In this document: piece by piece, positions 13,057 through 21,985 of the stretch
Position numbering within the stretch: the first letter of the stretch is position 1
How the letters are laid out: every line of letters begins with the position of its first letter
Assembly (NCBI GenBank): GCA_026874595.1
Contig: CM049308.1
Location: 36,018,027-36,082,026, forward strand
Direction: 5' to 3'
DNA: 64,000 nt
From: Sipunculus nudus
Taxonomy: Eukaryota; Annelida; Sipuncula; Golfingiida; Sipunculidae
The notes under the pieces: model-generated
What the model saw: the letters and a program-made list of their open reading frames with translations, nothing else
What the model was told of the DNA's origin: nothing
The model's database searches: none
Position numbers and translations under genes: made by a program

Positions 13057-13073
13057 TGGCGAGCGTGCCAGGA
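13057..13073 (+). other. Candidate primer-binding site
   Basis: TGGCGAGCGTGCCAGGA begins 5 nt after the LTR end. A PBS normally starts TGG, pairing with the CCA end of a tRNA. The implied tRNA end would have a G discriminator base, which would fit a serine-type tRNA, but I cannot assign it without the host tRNA set. Confidence 0.55.
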
Positions 13074-13776
13074 TATAATTAGCCTTAAAAAAAAAAAACT
13101 GGCTAATTACAGTAAGTTTCAGAAGTTTTGAACTGAGAAAACAGTACTGAAACCAGACATTCATATACTCAAACTAGAGTTGATCTGAATTAATAATTGG
13201 AAATGACACCAAACTGATGTTGTAGTGTATACTTGCACAATGAAATTACCCCACTGTTAGGAGTTAATATTTATTCAGTGAGAATATTACCTGAAGCACA
13301 ACATTGTTTCAAGATCGGCATATACCTCGTAGATTTGGCTAGAACACATGCATGTTTTGTGAGTAATGCTAGTTCAGTGATACCTGGACATCATTATTGG
13401 GTTGATATAAACCCAGATTAGAGTGAAAATTTTTGATGTTGTTAGATACGCCCTGGTATAATTTTTTCTACACTAGTTTGTGATTGGTCACGTGGTAGGG
13501 TCTCTTGACAGGTAAGTTTACCCCTCCCGATTGGCATGGTAATCATAGGTGCATGGTGTTTATTGATATCTTGATATCCATCCGTCCATCCGTCTGACCC
13601 TTCGTCCGACCTTCCGTCCGTCCGTCCGTATAAGTAGATTTTGATGCGTAGAGCTACCGTAGTGTTATTGTACGGATACCGCCGGTTCGTTAGGTTGGCT
13701 TTAACAGTACGTATTTACGGATTTTTAAGAGCGGATATTACTAGATACTGGAATCTTACTAGGTTAGAGCGTTACC
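13074..13776 (+). other. Retrotransposon 5' leader with CCGT-rich tract
   Basis: This is untranslated leader between the PBS and the gag start. At about 13575-13629 it holds a degenerate CCAT/CCGT tetranucleotide tract, similar in type to the CCGT runs in the A repeats. Several short upstream open frames are present, with no recognisable product. Confidence 0.6.
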
Positions 13777-16700
13777 ATGGAAACGTTAGAGTCACTTGTT
13801 AGATGCGGACAGGCCTTGGGGCTTAAGGACCAGGCTTTACAAGATTATGTTGAGGCTAGACGGCGTGCGGATGAGGAACGTGAGGAAAGAGCCAGGCAAC
13901 GTGAAAGAGAGAAGGAACAGCGGGAATTAGAGCGTGAGCGAGAGGCTAGAGCCCACGAATTAGAGGTTCTAAGGTTAAAGTCTGACTCTGGGGTTAAAGA
14001 AGAGAGAAGTAGGGATGTATTCCCGAAAATCCAGCTTCCACCTTTTGATGAGGCTCACGATCAGCTAGATGCGTTTCTTGAGCGATTTGAACGATTAGCT
14101 GTATGTCAAGGCTATGATAGGGAGAATTGGGCGTTACACCTGAGTCCGTTACTGCGGGGTAAGGCGCTAGGGACTTACACACAGTTATCGGTTAGTGAGG
14201 CCATGGATTACGATAAGTTAAAGATAGCCTTGTTAAAACGATACCAAATGACCGAAGAGGGTTATCGACACAAGTTTCGGACTTGTAGGCCTGAGCGAGG
14301 CGAAACGCCGAGTCAGTTTGCGGTGAGACTGAGTGGATACCTAGACCATTGGATAGGGATGGCAGGGGTCGGAGGTGACTACGACGGGGTAGTTAACCTG
14401 TTGATGTGTGAGCAGTTCGTAAACTGCTGTAGTAGGGATCTCTCTATGTTTTTGAAAGAGAGACGGTGTCGTGACTTTGATAGTATGGTAGACTTAGCCG
14501 AGAGTTATACGGAGGCTCACGGTGTACACAGCCTTACAGCAGGTCCTCGTTATGGCAATAATGTGCCGCGTCCAGCGCAACCGGTATCTCAGCCTAGAGA
14601 GAAGCGAGAGGTTGAGCGCAGTCCGGACGGTCAGACATTTAAGCCATCAGGAGGCATCAGATGTTATTTATGTAATGAACTGGGACATAAGGCGCGGGAA
14701 TGTAAGACTAGTGCCCGGTCGAGGCCTAGGTCTTCCCCTCAAGTAGGGCGTGCTGCTGGCGATCAGCAGAGGTATAGGACAAATTTTAGCCCCCCGTATA
14801 ACCCAAAACAGAAACCGGAGACTATGTCAATGGCAGTAGTCGAGGCGGAAACGGAGACAGTCGGTGCGGTGAAACCGGAAGTAGAGAGTCCGAGTCAGTC
14901 GTTAGGATTTGCTGCCCAGACAGAAGGCGGAATCTCGTTACCTGTGTGTGAAGGGCTGGTGAATGGTAAGTCAGCGAGGGTGCTGCGGGATTCGGGATGT
15001 TCCTCGGCAGGAATACGTAAGTCGTACGTGGAGCCGAATCAGTTCACCGGACACCAGGTCGAGTGTAGGTTGTTCTACGGGTCTGTAAGACAATTTCCTA
15101 CGGCTAGGATTAATGTGGACTGTGCGTACTTTGTCGGTACTATCGAGGCAATGGTGGTCGGGGATGCTGTATGTGATTTAGCGCTAGGTAACGTAGCGGG
15201 AGCGCGTGATCCGGACCCGACGTGGAAGTCTGAGCGGTCCTCAGGCATAGTGTGTGACGGTGTAGAGTCACAAAAGGAGGTGTCGTCCGCGGTGGAGACA
15301 CGGAGCGCTGCACGAGAGAAACAGATACCGACGCGTAGCTTGAATGTTGCAAGCCCAGTTGCCGATGTGAGTCCGGCCGAATTTTTGAAGGCGCAGGAGG
15401 AGGATGGGTCTTTAGCGCCGTATTGGAGGCTAGCTAGAGAGGCTAGAAATGATAGTTCATTTAGAATTGAGGACGGATATTTAGTTCGGGTTGTGAGTGA
15501 TAAACTGGGAGATCAAGATGGATCTCGAGTGGTGGTACCTCAGACGTTACGGTACGACGTAATGAGGATGGGCCACGAAGCGGTTATGGCGGGCCATCAG
15601 GGCATAGACAAAACGCACGACCGCGTGAGAACTCAGTTTTTCTGGAAAGGGATGTATAATGACATTGCTGAGTTTTGCAAGTCCTGTCCCATTTGCCAGA
15701 AAACCATACCGAAAGGCAAGGTGCCTGGAGCTACGTTAGGCCAGATGCCATTAATTGATGAGCCCTGGCGTAGAATTTCGATGGATCTGGTTGGGCCGAT
15801 CCATCCAGCGTCTGAGAGAGGTCACAGGTATATTCTGACCGTTATGGATTATGCCACTAGATATCCGGAGGCTGTTGCTTTAAAGAACATAGATACAGTC
15901 TCTGTGGCTGATGCGCTAGTTGATATTTATGCGCAGTTAGGAGTGCCGTCAGAGGTGCTTACTGACATGGGAACACAATTTACGTCAGACCTCATGCGAG
16001 AAGTTAGCCGTGTTTTGTCTGTAAGACAGCTCACCACTACTCCTTACCATCCTATGTGCAACGGAATGGTGGAGAGATTCAATGGAACGTTAAAGTTAAT
16101 GTTGAAACGGATGTGCGAGGAAAGACCGCGAGATTGGGATCGGTACCTCAGCGCCGTGCTTTTTGCGTACCGAGAAGCGCCACATGAGAGCACAGGGTTC
16201 TCACCCTTTGAGTTGCTCTATGGTAGGATCGTTAGAGGACCGATGCGGATTCTAAGGGATCTGTGGACCAAGCGAGATACTAGCGTCGAGACTAAAACCA
16301 CGTACCAATACGTCTTGGACCTACAAGACAAACTAAGCGACACATGCGCGTTAGCTAGAGAGGCGTTGAACAAATCAGCGAACAGACACAAACTGTTATA
16401 TGATAGAGGTAAATGCACGCGCAGGTTTGAGGCCGGAGACGAAGTTTTGTTGTTACTCCCGACGGAGCGGAACAAATTAATGGTACAGTGGAAAGGCCCC
16501 TATACTATTGTAAACAGGGTTGGGGACTTAGACTATCGGATTAAGATTGGCGATAAGGTTAAAACCTTCCACGTGAATATGCTGAAACGGTACCATGCTA
16601 GAAACGAACCCCAGCATATTCTGGCAGCGGTAGCCAAGGGCGCACCTGATTCTATACATGATCCTGACGGTGTAGACGGGGAAACAGAGCCTCCCGTGTT

Positions 16701-17388
16701 CGGAGACTTAAACCCAGAAGGGATTGATGAGGATGCCCACATGTCGTTACCGTCGTATGCGCGCCGCCAGACTGAGCGAGATGTTCAGGTAAATGCTGAC
16801 CTAGGCAAGTGTCAGCGCCGTGAAATACTCAGTCTGCTTAGGCAATATGGGGATGTATTCACAGATGTACCCAAGCTTACCAATGTTGTAGAATGTAGCA
16901 TTAAACTCTCATCTGATGTACCTGTAAAAACTAGGCCCTATAGGGTGCCTTTTGAACTGCGAGAGACAATGCGAACAGAAATCCAGGAAATGTTAAACTT
17001 AGGCATTATTGAACAGTCAGATTCTAGCTATGCGTCCCCCTGTATCCTGCTTAGGAAACCTGACGGTAAGACTAGATTCGTGATAGACTACCGAAAGCTG
17101 AACCAATCAGTCGTGTTCGATCCTGAACCCATGCCGGATCCAGAAACACTTTTTGTCGAAGTCGCGAAAAGCCAGTATTTTACAAAGCTTGACCTGACAA
17201 AAGGTTACTGGCAGATCCCTGTTTCTGAGGAATCCAGGGATAAGACGGCCTTTGTTACACCCGATGGCCATTACCAATTTAGGGTTATGCCATTCGGCCT
17301 GGTAACTGCCGGAGCGGTTTTCACCCGCATGATGCGGAAAATGTTCAGCGACATGCCGAATGTAGTATGTTATGTAGATGACGTGTAA
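13777..17388 (+). CDS. Retrotransposon gag-protease-integrase-RT polyprotein (stops after YVDD)
   Basis: This 1203-residue polyprotein starts in a good context (ACCATGG). Residues ~25-75 are an Arg/Glu-rich coiled coil. The capsid-like gag follows, with a FLERFERL and YRHKFR region resembling the Gmr1 capsid from which vertebrate SCAN domains derive. A CCHC zinc knuckle is C296-X2-C299-X4-H304-X4-C309. The retropepsin motif is D405-S406-G407, with a later DLALGNVAGAR. Integrase has zinc ligands H600, H607, C637 and C640 and a full DD35E triad (D670, D730, E766). Only then comes RT, from about residue 1049, with LDLTKGYWQ (D1139) and YVDD (1199-1202). The frame ends at TAA two codons after YVDD's last Asp; the same frame then continues with RT thumb and RNase H, so this stop splits a single polyprotein. 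Integrase before RT is copia-like order in a gypsy-type protein. Confidence 0.95.
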   Translation: METLESLVRCGQALGLKDQALQDYVEARRRADEEREERARQREREKEQRELEREREARAHELEVLRLKSDSGVKEERSRDVFPKIQLPPFDEAHDQLDAFLERFERLAVCQGYDRENWALHLSPLLRGKALGTYTQLSVSEAMDYDKLKIALLKRYQMTEEGYRHKFRTCRPERGETPSQFAVRLSGYLDHWIGMAGVGGDYDGVVNLLMCEQFVNCCSRDLSMFLKERRCRDFDSMVDLAESYTEAHGVHSLTAGPRYGNNVPRPAQPVSQPREKREVERSPDGQTFKPSGGIRCYLCNELGHKARECKTSARSRPRSSPQVGRAAGDQQRYRTNFSPPYNPKQKPETMSMAVVEAETETVGAVKPEVESPSQSLGFAAQTEGGISLPVCEGLVNGKSARVLRDSGCSSAGIRKSYVEPNQFTGHQVECRLFYGSVRQFPTARINVDCAYFVGTIEAMVVGDAVCDLALGNVAGARDPDPTWKSERSSGIVCDGVESQKEVSSAVETRSAAREKQIPTRSLNVASPVADVSPAEFLKAQEEDGSLAPYWRLAREARNDSSFRIEDGYLVRVVSDKLGDQDGSRVVVPQTLRYDVMRMGHEAVMAGHQGIDKTHDRVRTQFFWKGMYNDIAEFCKSCPICQKTIPKGKVPGATLGQMPLIDEPWRRISMDLVGPIHPASERGHRYILTVMDYATRYPEAVALKNIDTVSVADALVDIYAQLGVPSEVLTDMGTQFTSDLMREVSRVLSVRQLTTTPYHPMCNGMVERFNGTLKLMLKRMCEERPRDWDRYLSAVLFAYREAPHESTGFSPFELLYGRIVRGPMRILRDLWTKRDTSVETKTTYQYVLDLQDKLSDTCALAREALNKSANRHKLLYDRGKCTRRFEAGDEVLLLLPTERNKLMVQWKGPYTIVNRVGDLDYRIKIGDKVKTFHVNMLKRYHARNEPQHILAAVAKGAPDSIHDPDGVDGETEPPVFGDLNPEGIDEDAHMSLPSYARRQTERDVQVNADLGKCQRREILSLLRQYGDVFTDVPKLTNVVECSIKLSSDVPVKTRPYRVPFELRETMRTEIQEMLNLGIIEQSDSSYASPCILLRKPDGKTRFVIDYRKLNQSVVFDPEPMPDPETLFVEVAKSQYFTKLDLTKGYWQIPVSEESRDKTAFVTPDGHYQFRVMPFGLVTAGAVFTRMMRKMFSDMPNVVCYVDDV

Positions 17389-18180
17389 ATACACGCAGAT
17401 ACTTGGGACGAGCACTTAAGAACTCTTAGAGAAGTGCTAGTTAGACTAGAATGTGCAAACTTAGCAGCTAAACCAGCTAAAACCTTCATAGGCTACCAGA
17501 GCCTAGAGTTTTTGGGACACCTTGTAGGCACGGGCAACTTGGCCACTTATCCAGTTTTGCTCAAGAGAATACAGAGCACTGATAGACCTAAGACAAAGAA
17601 GGCTTTGCGAGCATTCCTAGGTCTTACAGGGTACTATCGAAAATTCGTGCCAAACTATGCGGAAATAGCGGTGCCCTTGACTGATCTAACGCGTAAAGGT
17701 CAACCTAACAAACTAGACTGGAAACCCATACAAGAGAACGCGTACTGTTCTCTAAAGGCTAAACTGTCAGACCCTCCCATACTGAAGCTACCTGATTTCA
17801 GTAAACGATTTTATTTGAAATGTGATGCATCTGATGTGGGTATTGGCTGTATCCTGATGCAAAGACACGAGGGGATCATGCACCCAGTAGCTCATGCCAG
17901 TCGTAAACTATTGCCCAGGGAGAGAAATTACTCCACCATCGAGAAAGAGTCATTAGCAATTGTATGGTCTGTACAGAAATTTGAGATGTACCTGGCTTGT
18001 AGACCGTTCACCATTCAGACCGACCACAAACCATTAAAGTGTATTAGCAAATCAAAATGTGCTAATAAGAGAGTAATGAGATGGGCACTGGTTCTACAAG
18101 AGTTTAGATTTGATATTGAAGCAGTGTCAGGTAAACTAAACCATGGACCTGATTTTCTTAGCAGACTGCCTGAGTGTTAG
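17389..18180 (+). pseudogene. Remainder of RT and RNase H, cut off by in-frame stop
   Basis: The frame is the same as the upstream polyprotein, beginning directly after the TAA at 17386-17388. It has no start codon until 17434. It holds the RT thumb (FLGHLVG, then LRAFLGLTGYYRKFVPNYA), the connection (PILKLPDF), and a gypsy-type RNase H with CDASDVGIG, IEKE, QTDHKPL and a terminal PDFLSRLPEC. All four acidic RNase H positions appear present. No frameshift or other stop occurs down to the natural TAG at 18178. As the break is a single codon and the LTRs are almost identical, loss of function is probably recent. Sequencing error, or suppression in an untested way, cannot be excluded. Confidence 0.85.
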
Positions 18181-18385
18181 GATGTAATGAGCTATAATGT
18201 TTAGCCAGTTAAGTCTAAACATGTACAAGATTTTGCCCTGTGTCATAGACCGTGGGCATGTACTAATGACAACTTGTTACATGACCCTTATGTATTGCTA
18301 TGTATTGCTACATGTAAATATGTTTAGCTGGACCCTGTAGGATAGAACGATACGATGTATCGAGAAAATACTGTGTATTTTCCTT
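18181..18385 (+). other. Retrotransposon 3' untranslated segment
   Basis: About 200 bp of non-coding sequence between the RNase H stop and the polypurine tract. There is a short direct repeat TATTGCTATGTATTGCTA near 18293 and no envelope-like frame. Confidence 0.7.
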
Positions 18386-18400
18386 AAAAGGAGGGGGTGA
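18386..18400 (+). other. Polypurine tract
   Basis: AAAAGGAGGGGGTGA directly abuts the right LTR, the expected place for plus-strand priming. Confidence 0.85.
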
Positions 18401-19518
18401 TGTCACCAGAAATCGGTGACAATAAGTACGGTGTTTTGTATCATAGTTTAACGAAGTCAGTTCTCTATTGGTATTGACGTGAAGCATCTTCCTAAAGCGT
18501 TGACAGGTCTTGATTGTATATATATGAAATCCCATCGGCTATCAGCTGATTTTATCTGTATCACGCATTGAGTGTATTACTTCTGGTATGTGGGTCGCCA
18601 AGGTGACGCTAGCAGTCAAACCAGGTCACATATAACCTTATATGGGACACTTGAGCCATAAGCCAATCAGAGAACCGGATCGCCGTATTGTGACGACGAT
18701 TGTGACGTCAGAGTTCAGGGAGAGACGCTGGAAGCTGCCTTCAGTTGGGTCTTGAAGCTTGAGGTGGCAGCACGCACGCACGGGAGTAGGAACATTGAAA
18801 CGCCAGAAACGGCATAGAAGCAAGCTTCTACATGAGGCAAGGACCCAGCTCATGAGAACTCAGCCGTGCTGCCGACAGAGCTTCGTATTGGCGATAAATT
18901 GAAAGAGCGCTCGTCACCTGCCGGCCTAGTTCAGCTTGACCTAGATACATAACCGCCGTAAGCTGTGAAACCATTGCTACACGAGCAAGGTCAAGGACTC
19001 TAAGCTCTACGTAAACAAAGAGCGCTATTGCCTTCATGTGAACGTAAACCTACCCGGGTCGCTGACAAGCAAGATCAGTTGAAGATCGCTAAACTCAGAA
19101 AGACTAGATCTATATGGTGCTAACCATACGCTAGATTCTACACAAAACAGTAACCAGAGATCTCTGAAGGAACTGGACTTTATTGTTTTATACAAACCAT
19201 GGACTCAGTAAAATATCCTGTAATTTTAATGTGAAGAACTGTCGTATTGACACATCAACGCACACACTCACATTGGTGTCTCTGTAAGTATTGTCTTGAA
19301 TTATATTTGTGAATTTAACCTGATGTCTCATAGTTTCTATTGATCTAGGTGTATGATTGTCTGGTATTTTAATACACGTCCTTAAAAGAACCTGGAAATG
19401 TCACCTGTAATGGCCGGGATCTAATTTCTTGATGAGTGAAATCAAGTGGCGAGCGTAAACCCATCGTATGGTTTTATAGGTTATATCCGTTGTAAAGTTT
19501 TCACGTTAAGTTAGGGGT

Positions 19519-19522
<4 letters not shown>
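18401..19522 (+). repeat. 3' LTR (1122 bp)
   Basis: Same length as the left LTR with 3 substitutions. It starts TGTCACC, ends GGTGACA, and is followed by TATAT. Confidence 0.97.

Positions 19523-19549
<27 letters not shown>
19523..19549. repeat. (TA)n run, right side of insertion site
   Basis: TA microsatellite continuing from the left flank at 11915-11929. Confidence 0.9.
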
Positions 19550-19553
<4 letters not shown>

Positions 19554-21125
19554 CATAGCATTCTGATGAATGATAAAACATTTAAATTACAGATAAAGTA
19601 ACTTTAGACCCCTATTGTACTTTGCCTAGCTTAATCTTTTTTGATCTCACAAGAGTTGCATGTGAACACAATTCAAGCATGCCATTCCTGCAGTTTCAAC
19701 AAACATGCCAATTAAAATATTAGATACAGATATTAACTATAAAGAAACATCTTTGTGACAAATATTATTTGCAATTTAATAAAATATAAACAGTCAGCTC
19801 GTCACACTTTATTCTGTTTGGCCCAAAATGCTGACCAGATGCTTTTAAAAACTGATGAACCATGGGTCATGACACTCTGTTAATGAGCATGACCTGCAAG
19901 TCTGCCGAAAGCATTGTCCACTGTAAAAACCCAAAGGCAGAGGGAATTCCCACAATACTTACTGTGAGACCTTTCCTGTTCAATGGTGATAACAGACTGA
20001 ATCTCACCCTGGCATATATTATTGTATTAATAACTGTACAACTTTCTTGATGGCAGATATGCTAAAGGAATTTTTTTATAACTGATAAGTCTGACAAATG
20101 TTAGTTCCAACTGTCACATATCTTTCAAGTGTACAGGTCTGTGTATTTTAATATTACAGAACATTTTCAAAGTAGTGATTTACACATGAAGGCAGCTTCC
20201 ACTTGCATTCTGATTGTATTATTCACAATTTCAAAACTTTACCCTATACTATGTTACATTAACTATGTTGGTAGATGCCATTTCCTGTGAGCCTAACTCG
20301 AGGAAATCATTTTCTTGGATGTGTAAATACTTCCCTGTCTGGCAGCATAACCTGAATGTGTCTTATCTGATTCTGGACCTTGCAGACAAACTGACAAGCA
20401 GACTAGGCCTGGAGAAATCATAAAATATCTGTCTTTCTTTTAAATCATTCAACAGTGATCATATATCTAATTGATATAGTCCTACTTGTGCTCCCAGAAA
20501 TGCTGACTCTAAAGGTTCTACCAAACACTACCTGGTTTTGTTATGCGATTTGATCAGTGGTATTTACATAATGACAGTACTAGCCTTTGAACTACCTGTC
20601 GGTAATACATGTACGCTTAATCATGTATCTTGAAGGAAAAGTGAGTAATCACAATGCTGTCATGTTACTTACTTGCCATGTTAACTAATTGACTTAAGGG
20701 TCACAGGTGAAAACTCGATAAGAAGAGTGATTATAAATGTATATAACCTGTGGCCACTTGATGAAATGTAGGAACTATCACACAGGAAACACAGCAAACA
20801 ACCAGCGAGTGGTAAAAAAAAGTGCAAATTAATGTATCATATCAGTCCACTGTAGCTGCTGGATGCAAATTTAATCAGAATGGTATATGCCTCTATTTAA
20901 ATTTTCTGAAAATATGAAATCTGAACTACAAATGGCGATTTTTTAACCTGGATGGCATTGATGTAAACTCAAAGAAATGACATGTCTGTAACACTACATA
21001 AAATATTAACAACTGTGGTAGTTATCAGTCAAATTCACTAAAAACTTTAAAAAAAAAATCCATTTATCTCATGTTAAATACTTATATGGATAAGACTTCC
21101 CCTGAACATTCTCCCACTGATATTA
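19550..21125. other. Non-coding interval with one terminal-signature copy
   Basis: A diverged copy of the GACCCATGGGTC signature (ACCATGGGTCATGACACTC) occurs at about 19859-19877. Otherwise nothing recognised. It probably lies in or upstream of the atlastin gene. Confidence 0.4.
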
Positions 21126-21253
21126 AGGGTTGTATCAATATATTGATACATATCGATATGCTACGTCGATACGGTTACCGATATGCAATGCATTTTGTAA
21201 TATTATTGTATTGAGTAAACACAATGTCTGCTTATAAATATAGATACAACCCT
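21126..21253. mobile_element. Small inverted-repeat element (MITE-like, 128 bp)
   Basis: AGGGTTGTATC at 21126-21136 is matched by its exact reverse complement at 21243-21253. The interior is rich in TATCGATA-type palindromes. No convincing target duplication is visible, so the superfamily is not assigned; the AGGGTTG end recalls hAT elements. Confidence 0.55.
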
Positions 21254-21452
21254 GACTTGAACTAGAATGTAAACTTTTCATATATGCTAAAGCTATTTTA
21301 TAGTTATAAAATATAACCTGTTTATCTTTCCAATAAAATGCCAGCAAAATGAGGACGGAATCAGGGTGCTTGGGGGGGGGGGGAGAGGACTGTAAACAAG
21401 ATCAAGAGTTTAATACCCAACACTCTACTCAGTTATGTAAATAGGAACTATT

Positions 21453-21985
21453 TAACATGTGACCCAGGGGTCATGACGCCCAGCTGACTAGGAAAACTTT
21501 CACAAAAGGAATTTAATCAATGTCAAATTTTGTAGGTGGTATCCCTATTCGACTTAAGCATAGCTTGAAGGATATGGGTAACAGACACCTCATTTCAGGT
21601 TTCCAATGAGAATTTTCATTGACCTCCAGGTGATGCCACCAGTCTGCAGGAACTGATAAATCATACCATGATGAATGTGCATGCAAAGAACCATGCTGAT
21701 GAATTCATGAGTTGTTCAGAAACTTGGAGGTTTTATATAAAATGTTTAAATATACTGAAGGATACTTACAAGCCCTATAGCTCAAAGAATATGGGTAACA
21801 GAGATGTAATTTCAGGTTTCGAAGGAGATTTTTCATGGACCTCTCGGCTGTCTGGTTAGAATATTCAAAGGACCAGCGGTTACGATTTGGGCCTGGTTAA
21901 TGAACGGAAGGACGGACAGATGGACGTCGGACAAAGGGTTATCGCTATAACTTTGATGACTTTCAGTCAGCTGAGCCAAAAATAG
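21453..21985 (-). repeat. Minus-strand copy of the 56386-type hairpin-headed repeat
   Basis: On the minus strand it starts near 21985 with a degraded GCTCAGCTGACT hairpin, then ATAGCGATAACCCTTTGTCC, an ACCAGGCCCAAATCGTAACCGCTGGTCC-like segment, and two related ~250-bp units ending in GGTAACAGA/AAACCTG. It terminates at 21453-21486 with a copy of the GACCCAGGGGTC signature. The frame at 21668-21859 lies within it. Confidence 0.75.

Larger units (their letters stand above)
11930..19522 (+). mobile_element. Gmr1-like Ty3/gypsy LTR retrotransposon, nearly intact
   Basis: The 7593-bp element has LTRs at 11930-13051 and 18401-19522, each 1122 bp, beginning TGTCACC and ending GGTGACA. They differ at 3 positions (12015/18486, 12089/18560, 12363/18834), so insertion was recent. 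TATAT lies on both sides, consistent with a 5-bp target duplication, although the site is a TA run and this is not conclusive. A primer-binding site candidate follows the left LTR and a polypurine tract precedes the right LTR. A single gag-pol frame (13777-18180) has one stop at 17386. Domain order is gag, protease, integrase, RT, RNase H. Sequence motifs are gypsy-like but the integrase lies before RT, as in the Gmr1 group described by Goodwin and Poulter. No envelope-like frame is present. Confidence 0.95.

Noticed and set aside
21126-21253. Calling the small inverted-repeat element a hAT
   Set aside because: The end sequence is suggestive but no 8-bp target duplication is present, so only MITE-like was recorded.
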